Shown here piece after piece: positions 9,270 to 18,353 of a stretch of DNA of 64,000 bases. The first letter of the stretch is position 1, and each line of letters starts with the position of its first letter. A model generated the notes under the pieces. The model was not told the origin of the DNA. It made no database searches and saw nothing but the letters and a program-made list of their open reading frames with translations. Where the stretch lies: NCBI GenBank assembly GCA_963836905.1, contig CAWIKY010000006.1, positions 1,426,001-1,490,000 of the forward strand, read 5' to 3'. The position numbers and the translations under genes are program-made. Source of the stretch: CAWIKY01 sp963836905 (GTDB lineage: Bacteria > Pseudomonadota > Alphaproteobacteria > Caulobacterales > Hyphomonadaceae).

Positions 9270-9862
9270 ACCATAGCAAGGACCCTGACTTGCCCTGCCC
9301 GTGGGCACCCGCGGAAGATGAGCTCTACCGGAACTATCACGACACCGAATGGGGTGCGCCGGTGCGTGACCCGCGGGCGCTCTGGGAGAAATTGCAACTG
9401 GATGGAATGCAGGCCGGCCTCGCCTGGATCACCATCCTTCGAAAGCGCGAGTCCATTCGCGATGAGTTCGATGGGTTCGACATTGAATCAATTGCCTCAT
9501 GGGACGAACGCAGAATCGCAAAGGCAATGCTGAACCCCGGGATCATCCGGTCGAATGCCAAGATCCGGGCGATCATCGGCAATGCACAAGCCTATATGAT
9601 AATGGCTGAGGCCGGAAAAGACTTCTCGGACTGGCTCTGGTCTTATGTAGACGGCAAACCTGTCATAAACGCCGTCCAGACACTCTCCGACATGCCGGCC
9701 AGCACGCCCCTTTCCAGGCAGATCGCAAAAGACCTGAAGTCACACGGCTTCAAATTTTGCGGGCCCGTGATTGTCTACGCATTCATGCAGGCGGTCGGCA
9801 TGGTCAATGACCACGAAGTGCGCTGCCCGCGGCATGCGCAGATTGCGGCGATGAGTGATTAG
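9266..9862 (+). CDS. tag: DNA-3-methyladenine glycosylase I
   Basis: About 198 residues of the HhH-GPD-type Tag enzyme that removes 3-methyladenine from DNA. The N-terminal CPWAP, NYHDTEWG and the C-terminal NDHEVRCPRH supply the Cys/His ligands of the family's structural zinc. I prefer the GTG at 9266, which overlaps the ygfZ stop and has GGAAG 10 bp upstream; an ATG at 9233 inside ygfZ is the alternative. Its stop overlaps the stop of the convergent glycosyltransferase (TTAG at 9859-9862). Confidence 0.9.
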   Translation: MNHSKDPDLPCPWAPAEDELYRNYHDTEWGAPVRDPRALWEKLQLDGMQAGLAWITILRKRESIRDEFDGFDIESIASWDERRIAKAMLNPGIIRSNAKIRAIIGNAQAYMIMAEAGKDFSDWLWSYVDGKPVINAVQTLSDMPASTPLSRQIAKDLKSHGFKFCGPVIVYAFMQAVGMVNDHEVRCPRHAQIAAMSD

Positions 9863-11025
9863 TTTCTGGCGACCAAATCCGCGATGAGATCGCAGACACG
9901 CGCAGCAATCTCATCATGTGATACCGAAGCGGGCATCGCGCGCATGTCCAGTGAGCCGGTCTCGGCCAGTTCGATCATGAGCGCAGCGCCCCTGCGGTCA
10001 TGGTCATAAATGAGGCCCGTCCAAGGACCGTTCTCCACGGCGATGACAAATTTGCCCATGCCAGAATATTCGGCAAACTTCCCCGGTGGGGCAGTCGCCT
10101 TGGCCCCGCCCGCGAGCACGAGCGCGTCCGCCCCCGCCTGCATGGCGGCTGCCTTTGCGGGCAGGATTTGACCGTAAAGATAGATAGCCTGCCTGGAGCT
10201 ACTGGCTTCCACGTCTGCCTGTTCCTGCTGTGTCAGACGGCCTGCCAGATGTAGGGCAAGTTCGGGATGGCGTTCTTGCGCAGTTTCGAAAGCGCGGAGC
10301 AGGTTCGAGATTTTGCGGTTAGGGTCCGAGAGCGAGAATGAACCGGTATGTACAAGATGCGGCCCCTTCCCATCGAAGCGATGGGGCGTGCCGGTAAATG
10401 CAGGCGTAGCATGCGGCAGCGTACGGGCCCTGGCTCTGGCGCCCATTGCAGCGATCTCTGCCGTGATCTCGTCATTCACACCAAACACCAGATCTGCGCC
10501 TGATGCGATGCGCTTGGCGATCCGTCGTTCGACCATGCGCCGCCACGGGAACCGCAATTCCTTGCGTAACGGATAAGCGAACCAAGAGTCCCGGAAGTCA
10601 GCCAGCCAGAGCACATCAGGACGCGCCGCCTTGAACCAGCGCCCGACCATATGGATAGACTCCGGCGGCGACGAGGTGATGATGACATCGAATTCGCCAA
10701 CGTGTTCGAGCGCATTGAAGGCGCGACGTGACCATCTGATATCTGGATCGGGCCATAGCAGCCAGGTTCGGAGAAAGTCTTTCGCTTGTCCGAAAAGCGA
10801 CGGCGGCTTGTCATCGTCTGAAGGAAACGGGGCCGGCATCGGGTGCCAGACTGCCAGCCCTTGATCATTGTCGATGTCGGGTGCAACGACGAGAACGACG
10901 TGTCCGCGTTTGCGCAACGATGCGGCAAGGCCCGACAAGCGCCGGGCCGCACCTGTTATGTGTGGCGGATAATGACGCGCGACGAGCAGGAAACGGATTG
11001 GCTGTTCCTGCCCGTTCCGTTGCAC
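9859..11025 (-). CDS. GT-B fold glycosyltransferase, family 4-like
   Basis: A 388-residue glycosyltransferase. The N-terminal domain has ARHYPPHITGAARRLSGLA, typical of the acceptor-side Rossmann domain of GT4 enzymes that add sugars to envelope glycans. The C-terminal domain has LVHTGSFS and a donor-binding stretch with FAEYSGMGKFVIAVENG. No signal peptide, so cytosolic or membrane-associated. It is the last gene of the minus-strand polysaccharide operon, 4 bp after the aminotransferase stop. Donor and acceptor cannot be told from the sequence. Confidence 0.75.
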   Translation of the reverse strand: MQRNGQEQPIRFLLVARHYPPHITGAARRLSGLAASLRKRGHVVLVVAPDIDNDQGLAVWHPMPAPFPSDDDKPPSLFGQAKDFLRTWLLWPDPDIRWSRRAFNALEHVGEFDVIITSSPPESIHMVGRWFKAARPDVLWLADFRDSWFAYPLRKELRFPWRRMVERRIAKRIASGADLVFGVNDEITAEIAAMGARARARTLPHATPAFTGTPHRFDGKGPHLVHTGSFSLSDPNRKISNLLRAFETAQERHPELALHLAGRLTQQEQADVEASSSRQAIYLYGQILPAKAAAMQAGADALVLAGGAKATAPPGKFAEYSGMGKFVIAVENGPWTGLIYDHDRRGAALMIELAETGSLDMRAMPASVSHDEIAARVCDLIADLVARN

Positions 11026-11029
11026 GCTT

Positions 11030-12190
11030 CTAGCCGTTGAAGCTGCGGACGGCGTCGATGATTTCGTCCTGTTCGTCTGCTTCGAGGTAAGGGTGCATCG
11101 GAAGCGACATCACCCGCTCGGCCAGCTTCTCGCTGACCGGAAGTCCGCCCGGACCGACCGGATAACGCGAATAGATGTCCTGCTTGTGAACCGGGATCGG
11201 ATAGTAGACCGCGCTCGGGACGCCCTTGGACTTCAGGTGAGCGATTAGGCCATCGCGGTTATCATGCTGAATGGTGTACTGGGCCCAGCTTGATACATAC
11301 CCTTCGGCGACGTGCGGGACAGCAGCGACATGGTCTTTCAGATGCTCGTTATAGCGTTTGGCCACCACGTTGCGCTTGTCTATCTCGTCGGCAAAAATTG
11401 CCAGCTTCTCGATCAGGATCGCGGCCTGGATCGTATCCAGACGGGAGTTCATCCCAATGCGCATGTTGAGATATTTCGGGTCGTGCTCGAAAGTCTGTCC
11501 GGCTTTGTCGCTGGCAGTGGCTTTCCCGTGCACGCGCAGGCTGTCCATGTGTTCGGCAAGCGCCGCGTCATTGGTCAGGACCGCGCCGCCGTCGCCATAG
11601 CAGCCAAGCGGTTTGGCGGGGAAAAAGCTGGTCGTCGTGACATCAGCCCATTTGACGGGATGGTTGCCGTTGATCGTTGTTCCGAAGCCTTGCGCACTAT
11701 CGGCGATCAGTTTCATGCCGTGCTTTTTGGCAATCCGGCTGAGTTCGGGATAGTTGGCTGCCTGACCGAACAGGCAGACGCCGATGATGACTTTAGGAGT
11801 AAGGCGGCCTTCCTTCTTGATCATCTCGATGGCTTGTTCGAGCTTGGCCGGATCCATGTTGTACGTGTCTGGCTCGACGTCCACAAACACCGGTGACGCG
11901 CCAAGCCAGGGCACAACTTCTGCCGTCGCCACGAACGTGAAGGATGGGCAGAAGACGGCATCGGTTGGACGCAGTCCCCATGCCATCAGCGGCAGTGCAA
12001 TCGCTTCGGTGCCGTTCGCACAGCTGACCGCATGATCAGCCTGACCGAACGCGGCCAGTTCGCTTTCGAACTGAGCCACTTCCGGGCCCATGATGTATTT
12101 TCCTGCTTCAATCGCGTTCAGCACCGCTGCATTGATCTTGTCGGCAATGCGAAGGCGCTGCGCCTGAAGGTCTATGAACTGAATAGCCAT
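11030..12190 (-). CDS. wbpE: DegT/DnrJ/EryC1-family sugar aminotransferase (WbpE/WlbC type)
   Basis: A 386-residue PLP aminotransferase. It likely puts the 3-amino group on the UDP-3-keto-GlcNAcA made by the neighbouring dehydrogenase. The PLP lysine is in FFPAKPLGCYGDGGA (about residue 184), and SANGTEA and SAQGFGTT are family motifs. I set the start at ATG 12190 (MAIQFIDLQAQ) because AGGAAAGACGG lies just upstream. WbpE-type role is inferred from its place between WbpB- and WbpA-like genes. Confidence 0.8.
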   Translation of the reverse strand: MAIQFIDLQAQRLRIADKINAAVLNAIEAGKYIMGPEVAQFESELAAFGQADHAVSCANGTEAIALPLMAWGLRPTDAVFCPSFTFVATAEVVPWLGASPVFVDVEPDTYNMDPAKLEQAIEMIKKEGRLTPKVIIGVCLFGQAANYPELSRIAKKHGMKLIADSAQGFGTTINGNHPVKWADVTTTSFFPAKPLGCYGDGGAVLTNDAALAEHMDSLRVHGKATASDKAGQTFEHDPKYLNMRIGMNSRLDTIQAAILIEKLAIFADEIDKRNVVAKRYNEHLKDHVAAVPHVAEGYVSSWAQYTIQHDNRDGLIAHLKSKGVPSAVYYPIPVHKQDIYSRYPVGPGGLPVSEKLAERVMSLPMHPYLEADEQDEIIDAVRSFNG

Positions 12191-12243
12191 TTTCCGTCTT
12201 TCCTGTTTCCCGCTACCAATCCGTGCAGCGTAATCTGTCTGAG

Positions 12244-13209
12244 CTAGCCTGCCGCTACCAAGGCCGCCAGCACACGCAGCGCTTCGTCCGCATCCGTGCG
12301 CGGTCGCGAACCGTCTGCGCAACAATCGATAAAGTGCTGACACTCTGCCTTGAGCGGCTCGGCTGCGCGGTCATAGTCGATATACTCGACATCGGCCTTC
12401 TTCGGCTCGGGCACCCGTCCGCTCGTATCAATCTGGTGACGATAGATACGTAGTTTCTTTTGAGCGTCCGGCTCGGAGTCTTCGAAGACCGCCATGGCTT
12501 TCTCGCCGACGACCACGAGTTTTTGTTCCTTGAACGGGTGCAGCCATGACGCAAACACATGCGCGCGTGCGCCGTTCGGAAACGTCATATCGACGTGGTA
12601 TTCATCCTCGACGCCTTGGGTCACATATGCGCCGCCACGTCCGACAACTTCCGCTGGCGTCGCATCGAACAAGGCGAGCAGCATTGAAAAGTCATGCGGC
12701 GCCAATGACCAGAGGGCGTTCTCCTCAATACGGAATTTGCCTGTGCTCAGGCGGTTGGAATAAGCATAGCGAAGCTCACCCAACTCCCCTGCCCGTACCA
12801 TGGAAAGAAGCTGCACGAATGCCGGATGGTACTGGAGCAAATGCCCGACCATCAGAACTTTTTCGGCTTTCTCCGATGCTGCCTTCATCTTCTCGCCGTC
12901 TTCAACTGACAACGCGATGGGTTTCTCCACATAGACATGTTTGCCAGCGTCATAGGCCCTTAGCGCCAAGGGCGCATGAAGCTCAGCGGGTGCGGCGATT
13001 GCGACACCGTCGATGGAGGCATCAGCAAAAACCTGATCGAGGTCCATAGCGGGCACACCGTGCTGGTCCGACTGTGCCTTCGCAACGTCTGGGTTGGGAT
13101 CGACGACAGCGGCAAGTGAGCCAAGTTCGGCAAAATTACGAACAAGGTTTTTGCCCCAGTATCCGCAGCCTATGACTGCGATACGCGGCGTTCCGGAAGT
13201 GTTTGCCAA
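12244..13209 (-). CDS. wbpB: Gfo/Idh/MocA oxidoreductase, likely UDP-GlcNAcA 3-dehydrogenase (WbpB/WlbA type)
   Basis: A 321-residue NAD(P)-dependent oxidoreductase. The N-terminal Rossmann motif is VIGCGYWGKN and the family EKP motif is HVYVEKPIA (about residue 97). In the diacetamido-uronate pathway this enzyme oxidises C3 of UDP-GlcNAcA so that WbpE can aminate it. The tail RPRTDADEALRVLAAL is typical of the WlbA subgroup. Its position between the aminotransferase and the nucleotide-sugar dehydrogenase supports the role. Confidence 0.78.
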   Translation of the reverse strand: MANTSGTPRIAVIGCGYWGKNLVRNFAELGSLAAVVDPNPDVAKAQSDQHGVPAMDLDQVFADASIDGVAIAAPAELHAPLALRAYDAGKHVYVEKPIALSVEDGEKMKAASEKAEKVLMVGHLLQYHPAFVQLLSMVRAGELGELRYAYSNRLSTGKFRIEENALWSLAPHDFSMLLALFDATPAEVVGRGGAYVTQGVEDEYHVDMTFPNGARAHVFASWLHPFKEQKLVVVGEKAMAVFEDSEPDAQKKLRIYRHQIDTSGRVPEPKKADVEYIDYDRAAEPLKAECQHFIDCCADGSRPRTDADEALRVLAALVAAG

Positions 13210-13246
13210 GGGTCTCTGCTCCTGCTGATTTTTAGGGCGGTCGGGC

Positions 13247-14611
13247 TTAGGCTTTCACAACCGTGTCGCGGACGTTCTCGCCAAGGCGAGCCATTGCATT
13301 GCGGGTATCGACGATTGCCGGAACATTGTCCTGGATCATGCCGTAATCGACATTGTCATGGTCTGTCGCGATCAGAACAAGATCGACCGTTCCAAGGAAA
13401 GCTTTGTCCAGATCGGTCGATTTCATGCCTGCCAGTTTTGGATGCTCGTGCAGATGCGGGATTTCCGAGACGTATGGGTCGTGGAAGGTCACGTTTGCGC
13501 CGCGGTCCTGCAGAAGCTCGATCAGCTCCATGGAAGGGCTTTCGCGCATATCATCGATATTCTTCTTGTAGGCGACGCCAAGGACAAGAATGTGCGAGCC
13601 GGAAATGGCACGCTGCAACTTGTCATTCAGCGTTTCAGCTACGGCACTGACGATCTTCTTCGGCATGGACGAATTGATCTCGCCAGCCAGCTCGATGAAG
13701 CGCGTCGGGTTACCGTCTGCCCTGGCCTTCCAGGTCAGATAGAACGGGTCGATCGGGATGCAGTGACCTCCAAGTCCGGGGCCAGGATAGAATGGCATGT
13801 AGCCAAAGGGCTTCGTCTTGGCAGCGTCTATCACTTCCCAGACATCGATATCCATTCCGGTGAAGATCGTCTTCAGCTCATTGACCAGACCAATATTGAC
13901 CAGGCGGAAGATATTCTCGGTAAGTTTGACAGCTTCGGCGGTGCGGGCGTTCGAAACCGGAACAACCTGATTTACGGCGGCACTGTACAGCGCCAGCGCC
14001 ATGGCTTGCGCATCCTTGGATTCAGCACCGACGACTTTAGGGATGGAACCGGTGTCAAAGTTTGGGTTGCCCGGATCCTCGCGCTCAGGCGAATAGGCAA
14101 TACCGAAATCATCCACGGCTGAAAGGCCCGAGCCTTCTTCGAGGATCGGCTTCATCACTTCGTCTGACGTGCCGGGATAGGTCGTCGATTCCAGAACGAC
14201 GAGCTGGCCCGGGCGAAGGCGCTTGGCGATTTCTTCAGTTGTCTTGACCACGTAGGAAAGATCCGGCTCGCGGTATTCGCTTAGTGGTGTCGGCACACAA
14301 ATAAGAAGGGCATCAGGCTCACCGAGACGATCCATGTCCTTGGTGGCTTCCATGTTTCCGGACTTGGCAATGCTTGCCACTTTCTCGTCCGAAAAATGCT
14401 TCATGTAGCTCTTGCCAGCCGCGATTGCATCGATCTTATTCTGATCGAGATCAAATCCGAGAACCTTGAAGCCCTTCTGGACGAAGGTATATGCGAGTGG
14501 CAGGCCTACATACCCCAGCCCGATAATGCCTACGAGCGCCGTGCGGTCGTGAACCTTTTGAATAAAATCGGATGAGACGAGATTGCGTTCGCTTGCGTTC
14601 GTTTCTGCCAT
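13247..14611 (-). CDS. wbpA: UDP-N-acetylglucosamine 6-dehydrogenase (WbpA type)
   Basis: A 454-residue UDP-sugar dehydrogenase that oxidises the C6 hydroxyl to a carboxylate using two NAD+. Motifs are GLGYVGLPLA for NAD (about residue 32), ESTTYPGTS, and the catalytic cysteine in GPGLGGHCIPIDP. The C-terminal UDP-binding domain has GVAYKKNIDDMRESPS. Length and motifs fit the UDP-GlcNAc/UDP-ManNAc dehydrogenase group better than UDP-glucose dehydrogenase. It would start the UDP-ManNAc3NAcA route encoded by its neighbours. Confidence 0.83.
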   Translation of the reverse strand: MAETNASERNLVSSDFIQKVHDRTALVGIIGLGYVGLPLAYTFVQKGFKVLGFDLDQNKIDAIAAGKSYMKHFSDEKVASIAKSGNMEATKDMDRLGEPDALLICVPTPLSEYREPDLSYVVKTTEEIAKRLRPGQLVVLESTTYPGTSDEVMKPILEEGSGLSAVDDFGIAYSPEREDPGNPNFDTGSIPKVVGAESKDAQAMALALYSAAVNQVVPVSNARTAEAVKLTENIFRLVNIGLVNELKTIFTGMDIDVWEVIDAAKTKPFGYMPFYPGPGLGGHCIPIDPFYLTWKARADGNPTRFIELAGEINSSMPKKIVSAVAETLNDKLQRAISGSHILVLGVAYKKNIDDMRESPSMELIELLQDRGANVTFHDPYVSEIPHLHEHPKLAGMKSTDLDKAFLGTVDLVLIATDHDNVDYGMIQDNVPAIVDTRNAMARLGENVRDTVVKA

Positions 14612-14690
14612 GATGGATGTCTCCTGACCTTCCAGGGTATCTTAACTCGGTTATAAACATGTTCAGCCCGGCTGGGCTAACTGTAGGGCT

Positions 14691-15272
14691 TTAGCCGACA
14701 GGTTGGAGCTTTCCGTCGACCTCTTCATAGCGATCGCCGGTTCTCGGGCAAACCAGATCCTTGGACAGAACCTCGCCTTCCTTCGAAACCCAGCCGATCC
14801 GACGAGCGGGTACACCGACCATGAGTGCATAGGCCGGAACATTCTTGGTCACGACGGCACCGGCTGCGATGAAGCAGTACTCGCCGAGTTCGGTATGACC
14901 GTTGGGCTCGCCGCAAACGATCGTCGCATTCGCACCGATCGTCGCACCCTTGCGGACAATCGTGTCACCGAATTCCTGCTTGCGGTTGACGAAGGCGCGT
15001 GGCGTCAGAACGTTCGTAAACACACATGACGGCCCGCAGAACACGTCGTCTTCGAGAACGACACCCTCGTAGAGGCTGACATTGTTCTGAATCTTGCAAC
15101 CGTTTCCAACGGTCACTTTTGGCCCGACCATGACGTTTTGTCCGAGCGAGCAATCAGAACCGATGTGCGTTCCGCCAATGATATGGCTGTAGTGCCAGAT
15201 CTTTGTACGATCTCCGACCGTTACTCCGTCGTCGACGACTGCCGACGAATGCGCCCAATACTCATTGCTCAT
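14691..15272 (-). CDS. wbpD: Left-handed beta-helix N-acetyltransferase (WbpD/WlbB type)
   Basis: A 193-residue hexapeptide-repeat acyltransferase. Repeats run through most of the protein (for example TVGNGCKIQNNVSLYEG and the stretch with GATIGANATIVCG). WbpD-type enzymes acetylate the 3-amino group made by WbpE. Start ATG 15272 follows a GGGGTG site; an upstream in-frame start adds 12 unlikely residues. It is the first gene of the 15272-9859 minus-strand group, so a promoter is expected in the 315 bp upstream. Confidence 0.82.
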   Translation of the reverse strand: MSNEYWAHSSAVVDDGVTVGDRTKIWHYSHIIGGTHIGSDCSLGQNVMVGPKVTVGNGCKIQNNVSLYEGVVLEDDVFCGPSCVFTNVLTPRAFVNRKQEFGDTIVRKGATIGANATIVCGEPNGHTELGEYCFIAAGAVVTKNVPAYALMVGVPARRIGWVSKEGEVLSKDLVCPRTGDRYEEVDGKLQPVG

Positions 15273-15587
15273 GCGACACCCCGTATTTCGCGCTCCTTCT
15301 CGCAGCAAGTTGAGCCGGAAACAACCCTGTATTTTTTGTCACCAGCGACGAGGTGAAAGCGGCGTTGTGACGTCGCTCGATTGATGGGGAGCAAAGAATG
15401 AATTGATGTGACGAGATGCGTCTGCGTTCTGCTGTCTCCGTGTCGTGAAAGACGGCTTGTCTGGCTCTTTTCTTGCAGTCTGAATGCGAAAGATTGTAAA
15501 CGCCGAGATGACCTACCTCTTTGCAATCAGCAATCATTGGCTGACCTGCAGCGTATCTCCGCCGCAGCCCTACATCCGGAGTCCAAT
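15273..15587. other. Divergent intergenic region, 315 bp
   Basis: It separates the wbpD-type gene (minus) from the methyltransferase (plus), so it should hold both promoters. I see no clear -35/-10 pair, no strong hairpin and no convincing small gene. Reading frames across it are short and lack a ribosome site. Confidence 0.5.
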
Positions 15588-16545
15588 ATGAGTGATCCAG
15601 CCGAACAGATTAACAGTCTTCAGTCGCGGTTGGACATGTTGCAGGCGAATTTCGAATCTCTACCAGACGGTCGTTTCCGCCAATAACGGCAACCTGATCC
15701 AGTTGATCGAGAACCTGTCCATGCAGGTCTATGCGATCGAGCAGGCTTTGGGCAGAGACCCCTATGGAAAGCTGGGTTCGGTCAGTGACCGGTTGAACCG
15801 CAAGCTCATCGAGCATCGCAAGGGAATGGTTCCGCTGGGCGTAAAGACAGAGGCCGAATTCCGGAAACCCAAGATCGATCCGGCACGCGTGAGTGACATA
15901 GAAAACCAATGGCTTCGCCTTCGGTCACGCGCCCCCGATGCGTTTCCGCATTTCCTGTCCACGTTCAAAGGTGCCGAGAAGCACTATGACGAGGACCCTA
16001 CACAAAGATGCAGCCTTTCCAGCCATGGAGAGGCAGCGCTTTTCGGCGAATTTCTCAAACCTTACAGTTCTGGTGCGATCCTCGATATCGGATGCGGGCC
16101 TTACGGTCGGCCCGTCTATCTCGACGGTGTTCCTTCGAAACGCGTCTTCGGTGTCGATCCGCTTGCGCCGCGCAAGGCGCCAGACTTCACCTTTCGGCAG
16201 GCATTCGGAGAGTTCCTGCCTTGGGCGGACGACAGCTTCGATACGATCGTTTCCGCAACAACGCTCGATCACTTCTTTCTGCTCGATCTTGGAATGGACG
16301 AGGTGAAGCGTTGCCTGAAACCCGGCGGCTTTTTCGTCTGCTGGATAGCGGTGTTCGAAGGGGCGCCAAAATACGACCCAGTCAAATCAACCGGCAAGCC
16401 AGTCGACGACGAACATCTGTTCCACATTGACCGAGCCTGGTTCGATCCGATGATGATTGAACGGGGTCTGGTACCAACCGAGACCCTTAGCTTCGAACAG
16501 CCGTTCCGCTATGATTTCTTTGTCTACCAGAATGCCGACGGCTAG
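15588..16545 (+). pseudogene. SAM-dependent methyltransferase with N-terminal coiled coil, interrupted by a frameshift
   Basis: The frame starting at ATG 15588 encodes a coiled-coil start (SDPAEQINSLQSRLDMLQ), but is lost near 15660. The next frame continues the same helix (YQTVVSANNGNLIQLIEN) into a class I methyltransferase. Motif I is AILDIGCGPYGRPVY and a later motif is CLKPGGFFVCW. One extra base around 15655-15665 explains the break. If the indel is real, a shorter protein could start at 15592 (GTG) or 15721 (ATG). It likely methylates a sugar or glycan end in the polysaccharide locus. Its 3' end overlaps the convergent ABC gene by 4 bp. Confidence 0.65.
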
Positions 16546-17336
16546 TGCGTGGAGAGTTTTGCAGGCGCGCCTGCCAGCCAGGCATTGTAACGCTCAAAGC
16601 CTTCAGCGATCCCACCGAAGTAGACGAGCCGTCCGCTTTCGAGAAACGCAACCTTGTTGCAGAAATCCCGGATCGTGCTTTCGCCATGCGAAGCGAGAAC
16701 CAGAATACGCGAGTCCGCAATGAGTTCGTCCACGCGCAACCGCGCCTTTTCAGAGAACGCGGCATCACCAACGCCGATGATCTCGTCGATCAAAAGGATG
16801 TCCGGCTCAAGCGCCGTCGCAATGGCAAACGAGAGCCGCAGCATCATGCCTGAGGAATAGGTCCGGACCGGCATGAAAATGAAGTCCCCGAGTCCGGTGA
16901 ACTCCGCAATCTTTTCGCGCTCTTCGTGGACCTGAGCACGGTCCATACCGAGGAGAAGGCAGCACGTAACGATGTTGTCATAGCCAGACATGTCGGTATC
17001 CATGCCGACGCCAACGTTCAGGATAGACGAAATGCGTCCGACGATTTCCATACGGCCTGATGTCGGAAAGTAGGCGCCGGCGAGCAGGCGAAGGAGGGTC
17101 GTTTTACCTGCACCGTTCGGCCCGATAAGGCCGATACGATCACCGAGCGAAATGTCCATGTCGATATTGCGCAATGCCTTGATCGAGCGGGCCTTCCCGC
17201 TTCCGATCCGCTTATCGCGTCCGGAAAACCCGAGGAGCGCCTTTTTGAAGTTCGTGTTGCCTTCATAGATCGGCAGATCAACGGTGACATCATCCAGCAT
17301 GCAGCTGGCGGGATCGATTGAGGTTCGGTTCAGCAT
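16542..17336 (-). CDS. wzt: Polysaccharide ABC exporter, ATP-binding subunit (Wzt/KpsT type)
   Basis: A 264-residue ABC ATPase. Walker A is GPNGAGKTT, the signature is YSSGMMLRLSFA and Walker B is ILLIDEII, followed by a switch His in LASHGES. It powers export of a polysaccharide through the permease encoded just upstream (10 bp gap). It has no C-terminal carbohydrate-binding domain as in long Wzt proteins, so it is closer in length to KpsT. Start ATG 17336 is chosen for its AGGATAACGG ribosome site; an upstream start inside the permease gene is less likely. Confidence 0.85.
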   Translation of the reverse strand: MLNRTSIDPASCMLDDVTVDLPIYEGNTNFKKALLGFSGRDKRIGSGKARSIKALRNIDMDISLGDRIGLIGPNGAGKTTLLRLLAGAYFPTSGRMEIVGRISSILNVGVGMDTDMSGYDNIVTCCLLLGMDRAQVHEEREKIAEFTGLGDFIFMPVRTYSSGMMLRLSFAIATALEPDILLIDEIIGVGDAAFSEKARLRVDELIADSRILVLASHGESTIRDFCNKVAFLESGRLVYFGGIAEGFERYNAWLAGAPAKLSTH

Positions 17337-17346
17337 GTCCGTTATC

Positions 17347-18186
17347 CTAAAGCCAGATACTGATGCGGCGAATGACCAGGCCGAGCAAAAGCAGCGAAAG
17401 CGCCGTTCCCGCAATCGCTCCAGCAGAAAGCAGCAAGTATACTTGCAGGTCGACGCTCAGTCCGATCATCGGACCCCTGAGGACCTCGATCTGCTGGAAC
17501 ACAGGATTGTAGGTGGCCAAAATTGCCTTCACCAGCGGATTGCCGTCAAGCAGGCTGGCCGTCCAGAAGATCGGGGTGGTGAAGAAGAATATCTGAAGCG
17601 CCGTCGCAACGATTTGCTGAAAGTCGCGATACCGGGTCGCCATAAGGGCCACGAGTGTGCCGACCCAGAAGCTGTTCACCCCGAGGATCACGAATCCCCA
17701 GATCATGAACAGGAAGTCCTGCCAGACATACCCGCCACCGAGCAGCAGATACGCAATGATCGGAACCGGCAGCATATGAAGGAATGTGATCAGATTTCGA
17801 ACGAGGCAGCGCAGGATATGCACAGTGTATGGAACGCGGACCGACTTAATCACCGTGTCGGCCGCGATGAAGGACGAACCGGATTCCATCACGACAGAGA
17901 AAACGGTGATCCAGACGAAATAGCCGGCTGCGAAGTACGGCAGGAAGTCCGTCAGAGAAATTCTGAAAAGCAGCGAATACACAAGCCCGATCAGGCCCAC
18001 GAACACCATTGAATTGAGGAGCGTCCAGATCGGGCCGAGAATCGTTCTGCGATAGCGAAGTCGGATGTCCTGCATGCCAAGATGCAATGCGAGCCCCGCA
18101 CGGGACAAACCAGCGTCGAAATCCCTGAAACCCGCAAAAACAGAGCGATCAGTGTCGCTGTCGAAATAGTAATGTGACTGTCTCAT
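17347..18186 (-). CDS. wzm: Polysaccharide ABC exporter, permease subunit (Wzm/ABC-2 type)
   Basis: A 279-residue inner-membrane protein with about six predicted helices and a cytoplasmic N-terminus. The amphipathic entry LHLGMQDIRLRYRRTILGP before helix 1 is typical of Wzm/KpsM/TagG permeases, as is LGPIWTLLNS. It pairs with the ATPase 10 bp downstream. No polymerase or flippase is present in the cluster, so this locus uses the ABC-dependent route. Confidence 0.87.
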   Translation of the reverse strand: MRQSHYYFDSDTDRSVFAGFRDFDAGLSRAGLALHLGMQDIRLRYRRTILGPIWTLLNSMVFVGLIGLVYSLLFRISLTDFLPYFAAGYFVWITVFSVVMESGSSFIAADTVIKSVRVPYTVHILRCLVRNLITFLHMLPVPIIAYLLLGGGYVWQDFLFMIWGFVILGVNSFWVGTLVALMATRYRDFQQIVATALQIFFFTTPIFWTASLLDGNPLVKAILATYNPVFQQIEVLRGPMIGLSVDLQVYLLLSAGAIAGTALSLLLLGLVIRRISIWL

Positions 18187-18274
18187 CTGGCGATCTGAAT
18201 TCCGGTTTCTGTTCGCAGGCCGATCTCCGACCCCTTCGCGACTAGGCCTTAGCCGAGATCGCCAAAAGACGAAA

Positions 18275-18308
18275 GCCTGTCATGCGTCGCAATTGACGCG
18301 TGACAGGC
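18275..18308 (-). terminator. Hairpin terminator after the lipoprotein gene
   Basis: A 14-bp stem with one G-T pair (18275-18288 with 18295-18308) and a 6-nt loop. On the minus strand it is followed by TTTCGTCTTTT. It lies 45 bp past the lipoprotein stop at 18354, and so separates that gene from the exporter genes. Confidence 0.75.
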
Positions 18309-18353
18309 CTAAGCAGTCAATGTGCCGACCGTAACACTATCGAAACGGCTAGA

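Noticed and set aside
17284..18012. A charged 242-codon frame opposite wzm
   Set aside because: It is the antisense of hydrophobic membrane helices, which always gives polar residues.
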